Assembly (NCBI GenBank): GCA_003996215.1
Contig: QJPP01000052.1
Coordinates: 682,001-746,000 of the forward strand
DNA length: 64,000 nucleotides
Direction of reading: 5' to 3'
Source: Jaltomata sinuosa
Taxonomy: Eukaryota > Streptophyta > Magnoliopsida > Solanales > Solanaceae
Shown: in pieces, positions 34,150 to 44,613 of the stretch
Layout of the letters: every line of letters begins with the position of its first letter
How positions within the stretch are numbered: the stretch's first letter is position 1
The notes under the pieces: generated by a model
What the model was told of the DNA's origin: nothing
Database searches by the model: none
The model's input: only the letters and a program-made list of their open reading frames with translations
Program-made: the position numbers and the translations under genes

Positions 34150-34500
34150 TGGAGTCCCGCTTCGCGTTGACGGGTCGCTTGACGGACCGTCACCCATGCT
34201 ACTGGCCGTCACTCCAAGCCGTCGCCACTATCCAGTGCATGCTATCCTTTAGCTCTAACTTGGAGGCTTGGCTGACGGGCAGTCACGGGTGTGACGGGCC
34301 ATCACGCCAACCGTCGCCACTATCCAGTGCATGCTCTCTTTGAGCTCTAACTTGACGCTTGGCTGACGGTCAGTCACGGGTGTGACGGGCAGTCACGCCA
34401 ATCGTCGCCACTATCTAGTGCCTCCTTTAGCTGCTACCAGGTCTGGTGGCTCCCCTGACGGTCAGTCACCTGTGTGACGAGCTGTCAGGCCCTCCGTCAA
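34150..34500 (-). promoter_or_regulatory. U3 motif cluster, TGACGG/CCGTCA dialect (3' LTR)
   Basis: Four imperfect units of about 90-110 bp, each with words such as ttgacggaccgtcaccc, gacgggcagtcacggg and gtgacgggccatcacgcc, spaced by cactatccagtgcatgct. TGACG is also the core bound by plant TGA/bZIP factors, which is a possible but unproven role. Confidence 0.7.
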
Positions 34501-34667
34501 GCCTAACCCGTGTTACTTAGCTTGAGTATTTTTCACTTCCTTTTTATCCTTGTCTCCATTTCCTGCAAATACAACATAAAAACATCAAAAACCACAAAGG
34601 TTCCTTGAAAACTTGCGAGTATTCTTAGTTAAACGCGTCAAATGTGCTGTAGAATCCCGGCACATCA

Positions 34668-36142
34668 ACACCCTCAATTTAAAACGTTCGCTTGTCCTCA
34701 AGCAACATGACAACAAAAACAAAATGACGACTCAACTAAGAATACAAACACATATCTTTCGCAAATCATGGCCACTCAACAGTCTATTAAATTTAAATCA
34801 AGCCCCCCCGGTAGTACACAAATGTATGAAACGCTAACTTGCAAGGATCCACATATGTCATTCCAATATGATAGAATATTCTACATACACACACAACAGC
34901 TATCCCAACAGTCAATAGATGATAAAGAAATCTCGGTGCCCTCACTACAAAGAAGTCCCACACACAAGATTTGGGATTAGGTAAGGCGCTCACACTCACA
35001 AACTATTTCAAACAATGCACATGCGATGCCATAAGCTTGCCCTTGATATTCTATTTTAGTTTTTCAGAAAGCCGCTCAGGATCACTACAGGACTTGTTTT
35101 GGCTTGTAATGAGGCTTCGGGTGCAGGTAGGATACGTTTGGGGAATAGTGACTAAACCCTCCTTGGAATCACCGACCTACTATTTCCACTTAACTTTACT
35201 CCGTTCATCCTTATTCACCTTTTTATTCCCTTCTTTCTAGCTACAGGTGCGGCCTCTTTCTTTTGACAATTCCTTTTTTTATATATATATATATATATTT
35301 TTTTTTCGTTTCTTTTTCTTTCTTTTCTTAGGCACACACTCGAAATTTTCATTCTATCCACAACCAATCTTATCCGTCCTATTTTTCTTATCATTTACCT
35401 CTATAGTAGCCACCCTCAACTTAGGCTGATTGCCTGAGTTGAGGTGCACGATGTCCAAGGAAGGATCAGGGCCAAAATAGGGATTCAAAGTTAAAAAGAA
35501 ACGGTGACAGGTTATTGAAAGAATAGGGTCAATTATGGATCAAACAGGGATCAAAGGGATTATTTGCATTTGGACGGTCTTATAGGCTAAGTGGACTGCA
35601 CACAAAAAGGGCCTGTGATCCTTTCCTAAGCAACCAAGTTCAAGCTTAACAAAATAGACCGGGCAAGTTCTAGATGCATGCACAGAGTAAGAGTTTATAA
35701 CAATAAGCTCACACTTGGCACCAAGAAACCATACCACTACCAACTATCAAAACATCAGCACGGCTTAAGCATAATTATTACAATCACACTCACACAATGA
35801 AATTCAAGGATCCAGAACAGTCAATCATTTCAAAAATAAGTACAAAATCAACTTTTTCAGAGGGGGCTCCTTTAAGTTCAACTTTCAAAAATCCATGCTT
35901 GCTATAGACATCACAACATAACCAAAATTTAAACGACAACCTAAACATGCCGGTTCTACTAGATAGCACACCGAAGGAAAATAAACACAGCAACAAAAAC
36001 CTCCGGTGGTAATACCCCTACCCCTAACAAAAGAATTTAGCATTGTCCTCAATGCTCAAGGAAACAGATATTCAGAACAAAGGCATAGGGGTACCTGGGA
36101 AACTTAGATTTTCGTACGCAGCTCATCAACATCTGGAGTCTC
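34668..36142 (-). mobile_element. Athila-2 3' untranslated region
   Basis: No supported ORF. Next to the LTR is a purine-rich stretch (minus AAATTGAGGGTGT) and a hairpin TTGCTTG-AGGA-CAAGCGAA (34687-34705). A T/A microsatellite-like part lies at 35275-35330 and a P/S-rich plus-strand frame there is spurious. Confidence 0.6.
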
Positions 36143-37973
36143 TCAAGACTCCGGTACTACACTGGATGATGCCCCACCTGCTTGGGCACACACTCTTTCC
36201 TGTCGCAGCTGCTCATCTACTACCGACCGCTGCTTCGCAACCTCTAACTCGTCCTCCTCAGCTGATATCTTTTTGTGCTTTCTCTTATTTGACTTCTTTA
36301 CCCCACTTTCACCTGCTTGGGGTTCATTAATTTTCAGTGGCCGACCCATCAAATCCACTATCGTGGTTTCTTCGTCCAAGTCCATGAAATCCGAAGTCTC
36401 ATCATAAAGCGCTTTTTCTTGCTTGAGGACGGTGATATCATTTTTTTACCTTCTTCAGTTCCACATCAAATCTTGCCAGGTCCGGGATGCTCATTTCGTT
36501 TAGCCTTGCCTCCATCCAGGTTTCCATCGCATCGACCCTTGCACGCAGCCCCTCAAATGGCTTCAGAGCCTTCCGTATTTCTTCATCAATGGTGGGTTTG
36601 AACAAGTCCGTCCAAGCGGCAATTTGTTTATCCATCTGTTTCTGCTTCTGCACTATTTTAGCAAAATTTCGGGGATTCATGTGATATTTTGGTGGTAGAG
36701 GAGGCCTTGCTGCATTGCTAGAGCTTTAGGCAGTAGCTCTCTTTATTTATGAAGTCTTCGGATCAAACACCGCAAGTGGCATCTCTGTGCCTGATGGAGT
36801 GTCGGTTGCCTCGGAGGTGGTTGTGGTTGGTTCCTCGAAGATCTGAGGCTTATAAATCCTCATGTCAAACTTAGTTTCATCCTTTGATTTGTCAATATTT
36901 TGCGTGGATGACGCTGTCACTTGCTCATCAATACCGTCCAATATCGGCACCTCTGCACGCCTGCATAACTCAGTAACCAGACACGGGAATGGCAAAGAAG
37001 AAGTAGTTTTTATGGCCCTGGTCCGCATCTCGTCTGCAATTATCATTCCGAAGTTGATGACGTACCCGGCTATCAAACTTGCTACAAGTATGGCTCTTCC
37101 CTCATCCAAATTAGCGTCTCCACCTGTTGGAAATAGCCTGTACCGCACAACAGCCCTTAGTGATTGCTTCGATATCCATCCCCTCTGAGTTATCCAGGAT
37201 GGTGAGCCATCAGTCAATGTCCGTGCTAACCATGGTCTCTGCGAGTATATGTTGGCAATTTTGTCATGAAACTCCGGCATATCAGGTGGAGGAATGTATT
37301 CAGGACCGAAGAGGACTCTGTTAATCGTCTCTCGGGAGATGTCTACTTGTTTACCCTGAACTGGAACCCGGTCCTGCCTTGGTGCTGATTTAACCCCTTT
37401 TCCTTTCTCACATTTGCTCTCCAACAGTGCCAAATAGTTGGCATAGAATTCCCGGACCAGTTCTGGATAATAGAATCCCGGAGGTGTGCTCATCCACTCA
37501 AGCTGGTACCTCTGAAACTGTGTCTGAAGAACTGGGTATTCTGGTAGATCCGTGGTAATAATTTGCACTTCTTCAGCTATCGGTCTTTTGTGGATCCTCG
37601 ACATTATTTTGGTAAGACCATCAAGATAGTGCTTTTGAGCACCCTCAAATGCCCACCAGATCGATTCTGTATCCATGGGTGCCTTCCCTGCATTTTTGGT
37701 GGTTTCAGTACCACTTACATCCTCCGAACTGGGGCTGGACCTACCACTTTCTTCAGATCCACTATCACTCCCCGGCCTACTGCTAGATGACCCACTCTCC
37801 TCTTCAGATTGGGAGACTTGGGTGTTTCTTTGTTTGGATGGCCTAGTCTGGTAAGTCGGGGCTTCAACTGCTTCTTCTTCGCTACTCGATTCATCTATTA
37901 GGGTCTGAGTGGTAGCGGTTCTTTCGTTCCTCTTTTATGCTTGACCGCGAGGTGGTTGTTGTTTGGGGGCCAT
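36143..37973 (-). pseudogene. Athila-2 env-position ORF (putative plant transposon protein, PF20167-like)
   Basis: Start ATG at 37973, six bases after an acceptor CACGTACAG (AG at 37978-37979). About 600 codons: an acidic/Ser-rich tail (about residues 25-95), then a globular domain from MDTESIWWAFEGAQ (37676) with PPGFYYPELVREFYANY, INRVLFGPEY, AVVRYRLFPTGGD, FPCLVTELCRRA, then a coiled-coil-like C-terminal part (36680-36450) and a Lys/Glu-rich tail ending at 36143. This matches what is usually called the putative plant transposon protein family, found at the env place of Athila elements; no membrane segment or signal peptide is visible, so envelope function is not supported. Breaks: stop at codon 13, two stops (36747-36749 and about 36714-36716), and a frameshift in an A7 run near 36440. 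Confidence 0.75.
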
Positions 37974-37979
37974 GTACCT

Positions 37980-39145
37980 GTACGTGAACAAGTTCAAACA
38001 CATTAGAACAGGAAAACACTCAACTATCGCCACTGTCTCGGAGTGACGGTTCGGGTGACGGTCAGTCACATGAGTGACGGACCGTCACACTGGCCGTCAC
38101 TTTAAGACAGTGAACTGTTTATTGTTGACGGTTTGGATGACGGGTAGTCACGAGTGTGACGGGCCGTCATGCCAACCGTCAGGTTGAGACAACGTGTTTT
38201 ACTTTCTTAAAGGCATTTCCTCGAACACCTTGTGCTCTATTCGGGGTTTTCCCATTCTTTGTAGGATTTGGTTTCACAAAGTCACCACCCACCATGTATT
38301 TAATCTCATGGGTTACTCAAGACTTCACCCATGTCAAGTTTTACGATTTCAAACAACAACACCATTCATACCCAACAACATTGACATTATCACCATTTCA
38401 CACATATACAAACCCAACAATTTCCTCCGGTATTTCTTCATAATGCTACTCAAATAATCCCAACGAGGAAGAGTTTAGAATCATACCTTGATTTTGTTAG
38501 TGAGAAGAAAACTTTTATTCCTTTATGATTTACAAGAATCGATGGACAACCCAATTCTTCTACGGGGAATTGTTGGTTCTTACGTTTTGGACGAATGGTG
38601 AAAGACGATGGGGATGTGGGATTTGCTTGGGGAAGAGAGGATTTTTGTTTTAATAGAGGTTTGGAGCTTGAGAGTAGAATATGAGTGGGAAGATGATGAA
38701 GATGATTTCAATATATTCAGGCGGGTCGGGTTGGTTTTGGGTCGGGGCACAAAAAAATTTAAAACTTACCTGATGTGGTGGCCGAAGTGACGGTCCGTCA
38801 ACAACCTGGCGGTCCGTCAACAACCTGGCGGTCCGTCACTTGGTGCGTCTTACATAAATAGTGAGCCCTTGTAAGTGCCTTGGTGACGGCTTGGAATGAC
38901 GGTCCACCAAAGCTGTGACGGTCCGTCACTCTTACCGTCACCACCAAACAGTGGGGATAAATATTTGTCCAACTGTGACAGTTTGTGTGACGGTCCATCG
39001 TAAAGTTGATGACCCACCAACAGGAACCGTCACTCCTAGACAGAACATGCTGTTACTTCCACCTTTTTGTACCTGCACACTCAACGCACAAATTAACCAA
39101 TTCTAACAAATCAAATTTTTCTAAGATCATAATACAACAACAATT
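37980..39145 (-). promoter_or_regulatory. Athila-2 pol-env junction module
   Basis: On minus, in order: TGACGG-type motif cluster (39035-38780), a 5' splice site followed by an AT run, GTAAGTTTTAAATTTTTTT (38769-38751), a GACCC-rich bit, a pyrimidine-rich leader-like stretch (about 38720-38580), then a second motif cluster (38190-38035) and the acceptor for the env-position ORF at 37978. No long ORF is credible here. The arrangement looks like a second regulatory or splicing unit. Confidence 0.6.
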
Positions 39146-39161
39146 CATGGGTTGCCTCCCA
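39146..39161 (-). other. End-of-pol hairpin, Athila-2
   Basis: ATGGG-AGGCAA-CCCAT on minus, directly after the integrase reading frame; the preceding text is AGGCGTTGT. Same structure as at 61026-61043. Confidence 0.6.
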
Positions 39162-39164
39162 TAC

Positions 39165-40671
39165 AACGCCTGATTTAACATCGCGGCACGACGCGGGTGT
39201 CTTGATTACTCAGACTTCATCAAGATACACCAGAGACAGAACATGTACCTCTTCCAGGAGGCCCAAATATTGCTTTACCCTTTGCCCATTGGCTTTGAAC
39301 AACTCACCATCCTTATTTTATAGTTCAACCACACCGGATGGAAACACTTGGTGTACTTTGAATGGTCTGGACCATTTGGATTTGAGTTTCCCGGGAAATA
39401 ATTTGAACCTGGAGTTGAACAACAATACCAAGTCCCCAACCTTGAACTCCCTTTTCTCAATTTTTCTATCATGGTATAGCTTCATTCGTTCCTTGTAGAG
39501 AGCGGATCTCTCATATGCTCGCAATCAGAACTCGTCCATCTCATTCAATTGTTCCAACCTTAGTTCCGATGCCTCTCTCCAACTGAGATTTAACTTTTTG
39601 AGCGCCCAAAGGGCTTTATGCTCAAGTTCCACGGGCAAGTGACAAGCTTTACCAAAAACAAATTGTAAGGAGACATACCTATTGGCGTCTTAAACACTGT
39701 TCGGTATGCCCAGAGTGCGTCATCCAGCTTTCTTGCCCAATCTCGCTGGTTCACATTCACAGACTTTGCCAATATCTCTTTAATTTCACAGTTCGACACT
39801 TCGACTTGCCAACTGGTTTGGGGGTGATAAGGTGTGGCTACCTTGTGTTGCTTCACCCCATATTTTGCTAGAGTAGCCCGGAACACCTTATTGCAAAAAT
39901 GTGAACCTCCATCACTTATGATTGTGCGAGGGCTGCCAAACCGAGCAAAGATTTTTCTTTTTAGAAACGCCACCACACTTATCCCTTCGTTATCGGCCAA
40001 AGCAACCGCCTCAACCCACTTTGAAACAAAATCCACCGCTACCAAGATGTAACGGTTCCCATAAGAGCTGTCAAAAGGACCCATGAAATCTATTCCCCAT
40101 ACGTCGAACAACTCAACCTCCAAAATAGTGGACATGGGCAACTCTTGTCGGCGAGAGATTGCTCCTCTTCGTTGGCATTGATCACAGAACTTGGCAAATT
40201 CATATGAATCTTTCTGGATTGTCGGCCAATAATAACCACACTGTAAGATTTTTCGGGCGGTTCGATTACCCGCAGATGTCCTCCAACTGGGGACGAATGA
40301 CAAGCTTTCAAGATGCTTGTCATTTCCACTTCTGGTACACATCTCCTCACTATGTTGTCAGCACACAACCGGAATAAATACGGCTTATCCCAGAAAAACT
40401 TACTTGCATCATGGAGAAATTTCTTTTTCTGGTGGAAGTTCAAATCTTCCGGGATCATGTCACTCACCATATAATTTGCGAAATCAGCGTACCAAGGCAC
40501 CATATCAAGTGACGCAGCCATCACCTGCTCATCCGGGAATGCATCATCAATCTCTGGTTCATCTACTACGTTCTCTTCCCTCTCAATCCTGGACAGATGA
40601 TCCGCTACCTGATTTTCACACCCTTTCCAATCTTTGACTTCAAAGTCAAATTCCTGCAACAATAACACCCA
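39165..40671 (-). pseudogene. Athila-2 RNase H end and integrase
   Basis: From 40668 the frame reads LLLLQEFDFEVKDWKG and ADHLSRIE (end of RNase H), a linker, then the integrase: zinc finger with CHSSPVGGH and FCDQCQRRG, catalytic core with GIDFMGPF (first Asp), SPRTIISDGG (second Asp) and QTSWQVEVSNCEIKEIL (Glu), and the C-terminal GDLVLLFNSRFKLFPG block near 39430. Breaks: a frameshift near 40262 between zinc finger halves, a frameshift near 39640, a stop near 39527, and a stop at about 39318. No chromodomain follows. The glycine usual after QTS is tryptophan here. Confidence 0.8.
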
Positions 40672-41327
40672 TCAGATTAGTCGAGGTTTTGCATCCTTTT
40701 TGGTCATTAAATACCTCAAGGCTGCATGATCTGTGTGCACCACCACTGTTGTACCAAGTAAGTACGCTCTGAATTTCTCAAAAGCGTATACAACAGCCAA
40801 CAGCTCCTGTTCTGTCACTGTGTAGTTCTTTTGCGCCCCATTCAATGCTTTACTAGCATAATAAATGGGGTGAAAAAGTTTGTCTCGCTTCTGTCCCAGA
40901 ACAGCTCCAAGTGCAACACCACTCGCATCGCACATTACTTCGAACGGTTTGGACCAATCCGGGGCAATTATAATAGGAGCATCCACTAACTTTTCTTTCA
41001 GGCACTCAAACGCCCTCAAACACTCAGCATCAAATACAAACTTAGTCTCCTTTTCAAGCAACCTGCACAATGGGGTAGCAACCTTAGAGAAATCTTTAAT
41101 GAATCTTCGGTAGAAACCGGCATGACCAAGAAAGCTCCTCACACCCTTTACTGAAATGGGTGGAGGTAGTTTCTCGATGACTTCTATCTTGGCTCTATCC
41201 ACCTCTAGACCTCTCATAGATATTTTGTGCCCTAATACAATGCCTTCTTTCACCATGAAATGGCATTTCTCCTAATTCAGCACGAGGTTTGACTCTTCAC
41301 ACCTTTGCAATGCTTAACCCAGATTAG
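40672..41327 (-). pseudogene. Athila-2 RT C-terminal part and RNase H
   Basis: Starts just past the frameshift after the catalytic FMDD motif. Two stops lie in 41256-41327, then an open stretch from 41256 to 40672: GVRSFLGHAGFYRRFIKDF (RT connection), then RNase H with MCDASGVALGAVLGQ (first Asp), TEQELLAVVYAFEKFR (Glu) and VHTDHAALRYL (Asp). It closes at a TGA in frame with the next segment, where the next codon continues the same protein, so it is a nonsense change rather than a domain end. Confidence 0.85.
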
Positions 41328-43412
41328 TCAAACAATCACCAAATGCATCACCACTACCAAAAAGTCATCCATGAAGACTTCCAATGTGTTCTCCACCATA
41401 TCAGAAAAGATAAACATCATGCATCTTTGGAATGTTGCAGGAGCATTGCAAAGACCAAAGGGCATGCGTCTAAAAGCAAACATACCGTAGGGACATGTGA
41501 AAGTGGTTTTCTCCTGATCTTCCGGGGCGATAGATATTTGGTTGTACCCCGAATATCCATCTAAAAAGCAGTACCAACCCCTGCCAGCTAATCTATCCAG
41601 CATCTGATCCATAAAAGGCATGGGGAAATGATCACGGAGAGTCCAGGAGTTTAGCTTCCGGTAATCCATACAGACTCGCCACCCCGTGACAGGTCTTAAT
41701 GGAATCAGCTTATTTTTGTCATTTGCTACCACAGTCATTCCTCCCTTAGGAACACATTGCACTGGGCTTACCCATTTGCTATCAGAAATTGGGTAAACCA
41801 CTCCAGCATCGAGCCATTTGATGATCTCTTTCTTCACCACCTCTTGCATTGGCGGATTCAGTCTCCACTGGTGCTCGGTGGTGGGAGTGCAATTTTCTTC
41901 TAACTGTATCTTATGATTATAAATACCTGGTGGGATGCCAATAATATCTGCAATGGTCCAGCCGATTGCTCTCTTATGTCTCGTCAGTGTGGATAGTAAA
42001 GCTTCAACTTGAGATTGCACAATGTCTGTCGCAATGATTACAGGTAAGGTATCTTTGTCACCTAAAAATGCATACTTCAGATGGACTGGCAACTCTTTCA
42101 ACTCTAATACCGGCGCTTCCTCAATAGAAGGCTTTGCAGGAGGTGTCGGTCTGTTCTTTAAATCGAGATCTAATTTCTTTGGGGCGTAACAATATGACCC
42201 TATTCCAACCACAACATTTACAATTTCTTCATAATCTTCGATTTCATCATCATCGAAGTTCATCATGACTGCTGCCAACGTCTCTACAGCAAGTCTTTCT
42301 TCAATAAAAACAATCACATCAGATTCGGCAACAACATCAATAACCGAGATGACATTTATGTCCCTCGGTTGCCTCATTGACTTGCACACATTAAACTTCA
42401 CTACTTCATCGTTCAACCTGAAAGTCAACTCGTTGCTCTCCATATCTACTAATACTCTTCCGGTTGCCAAGAAGGGTCGTCCCAAAATAATAGGGACTTC
42501 AAAGTCCACTTCGCAGTCCAAAATCACGAAGTCTGCCGGAAATATGAACTTCCCCACCTTCACAAGCACATCATACAAAATACCCACCGGGCGTTTAACC
42601 GATCTATCAGCCATCAACAGTCTCATAGTCGTCGGTATGGGAGCTCCTAAGCCCAACTGCCGGTAGATGGCTAACGGCATCATGTTTATGCTAGCCCCCA
42701 AGTCACAAAGAGCTTTTGCAAAGTTAAACTCCCCTATGGTGCAAGGAATAGTGAACGCACCCGGGTCTTCTTTCTTTTGGACTAGAGACCTTGATGAAAT
42801 GGCGCTACAATGGTGGAGGTTGTCTTCTGGTTCAAAACTTACCGACCTCTTCTTTGTGATCAAGTCCTTCATGAACTTGGCATAACCGGGCATTTGTTCA
42901 AGCGCATCCACCAGAGGGATGTTCACTGATATCTGCTTGAGCATGGTCATGAAAGTTAGGAACTTGCTATCTTCCACTTTCTTCTTCAATTGTTGTGGGA
43001 AAGGAGGTGGTGGCCGAGGCATCATAGTTGGAAGTTTTTCAACTTCCTTGCTTTTATCCGTGAGCACTTGAGTAGCATCTTCTACCAGACCGGGTTTTTC
43101 AACAGATACTCTCACACCCTCATCGACCATATTTTCAGCATCTACTAACTCATCTTCCTCAGCAACATTACCTTTCTGAGTCTGAATTACCGGATGTGAT
43201 TCCGATAATGTCTTACCGCTTCTGGTGGTGATTGCCATACAATTTCCGACATTTCTCGGGTTTTGAATGGTCTCACTCGGAAATGTCCCAGCTTTCCTTT
43301 GATTTAGAGACGCTGAGACATGACTCATTTGTTGCTCTAGCTGCTTGATTGAGGTGGAATGAGAATTCACTAACTGACTCATTGATGATAATTCAGATTT
43401 CATTTCCTTGAC
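41328..43412 (-). pseudogene. Athila-2 gag end, protease and reverse transcriptase
   Basis: Open frame directly continuing gag after one TGA. First a coiled-coil-like end of gag and a low-complexity spacer, then the aspartic protease with DLGAS at 42690-42704 and ILGRPFLATG, then the RT: KKEIIKWLDAGVVYPI, PVTGWRVCMDYRKLN, FLDGYSGYNQI, and the catalytic FMDD at 41364-41375 (Y replaced by F, common in plant Ty3 RT). A one-base deletion a few codons later shifts the frame and ends it. About 691 residues from the first ATG (43403). Confidence 0.9.
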
Positions 43413-44522
43413 TCAGGAGTCAGTAGATTCCACCTTCAACAACATCTTTGCCATCATATTCTCTAACTTGGACGTCCCTGTCTCATTGCTAGTTCTTTCT
43501 TGGTTACCAGGTGGTACGTACAACCCACCTCTATCAGTTTTATTCATCCAGTTCCCTTGATCATGATCTCTGTAGCCAGCTTTTTCATAATAGTTGTCCT
43601 TCTGATAGTTCCGACCTTGGTTTCCCTGACCATTGGCCTGGAAACCCCCCAAATAGTTCGCCTCCTCATCAGACTCGAACTCTGCTGCTCTACCTTGGGA
43701 ACCCACAACTTTCAGTTTCTCCATGTCTCCTGACAGCAAATGTTTTGTCAGTAGGTCCATTTGCATTTTCAGATGGGCCATATCTTGATCCCGCTCTTCC
43801 TCTTTCCTGCGTTGTTCCGCTGACATACCGACTGCATGAGTGCTAGCAGCCACCTCTGTGTCCCGTGTATGCCAGGCCCTGTTGGTTTTAGTGAGCCGGT
43901 CCAAAATAGCTGTGGCATCGATAAAGGTGAGACCCATAAACGCTCCACCTGCTGCATTATCCCGTGTCGTCTTGGTAGCCGAATTTAGTGCCCTGTAGAA
44001 TGTCTGCATCAGGAAATTGTCGGTCAACTGATGGTTCGGGCATTGTGTCAGCTTCTTCTTGAACCGCAACCACGTCTCATGTAAAGCCTCATGAGGTTGT
44101 TGTCTGAAATTGCTAATTTCATCCCTCAACTGTATCATCCTAGAGGGAGGAAAGAACCTTTCTAGGAAAGCTCCTTTCAACTCTCCCCAGGTTGTGATAG
44201 AGTCGGGGGTTAGCTCTGTCAACCATAACACTGCCTCATCAGACAGAGACAATGGAAACAACCTGAGTCTGATCGCAGTCTGACTTACTCCAGGCAATTC
44301 GAACGACTTGCAGATACCCACAAAATTCATCAGGTGTCGGTTTGGATCATCACCAGCCATACCACGGAACAATCCTTTTAAGTTCAACAACTGGAGCATT
44401 GTGCTAGTAATGTTGAACTTGGCCCCGGGCGCTAGCGGAGGAAGAAAAATGGCGCCCGTAGCACCAACTCCATCTAATGCAATATCATCCTCTATATCCT
44501 CTGTAACAAACAAAAACAACAA
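43413..44522 (-). pseudogene. Athila-2 gag
   Basis: 369 codons, in the same frame as the protease-RT segment, separated by a single TGA at 43413-43415. Core: STMLQLLNLKGLFRGM, AIRLRLFPLSLSDEAVLW, FLERFFPPSRMIQLRDEI, LMQTFYRAL, and DLLTKHLLSGD. No CCHC zinc knuckle was seen. It begins right after a minus-strand acceptor TTTGTTACAG (44511-44520) and lacks the Ala/Gln-rich N-terminal region that Athila-1 gag has, so its N-terminus may be deleted; the ATG at 44522 lies in the acceptor tract and is unlikely to be the real start. Confidence 0.88.
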
Positions 44523-44590
44523 ATAAAAGTAAAATCAGGAAATATGACTAAGAGTCAAATAAACACACAAGACTTAATAAAAAACCGTAG

Positions 44591-44608
44591 TCCCCGGCAG
44601 CGGCGCCA
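44591..44608 (-). other. Primer-binding site of Athila-2
   Basis: TGGCGCCGCTGCCGGGGA on minus, five bases after the 5' LTR end at 44614. This is the tRNA-Asp type site known from Athila. Confidence 0.9.
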
Positions 44609-44613
44609 AAATT

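Larger units (their letters stand above)
33169..34667 (-). mobile_element. Athila-2 3' LTR
   Basis: 1499 bp. On minus: U3 with motif cluster 34150-34500, TATA box CTATAAATAACC at 34104-34115, then R/U5 down to ..GGGCTTATCA at 33169. Confidence 0.93.

Noticed and set aside
36143..37973. True envelope glycoprotein
   Set aside because: No signal peptide, membrane segment or glycosylation-rich ectodomain is visible; only the genomic position is env-like.
34768..43846. Many plus-strand reading frames across Athila-2
   Set aside because: They are antisense shadows of the minus-strand gag-pol and env-position frames; no start context or domain supports them.
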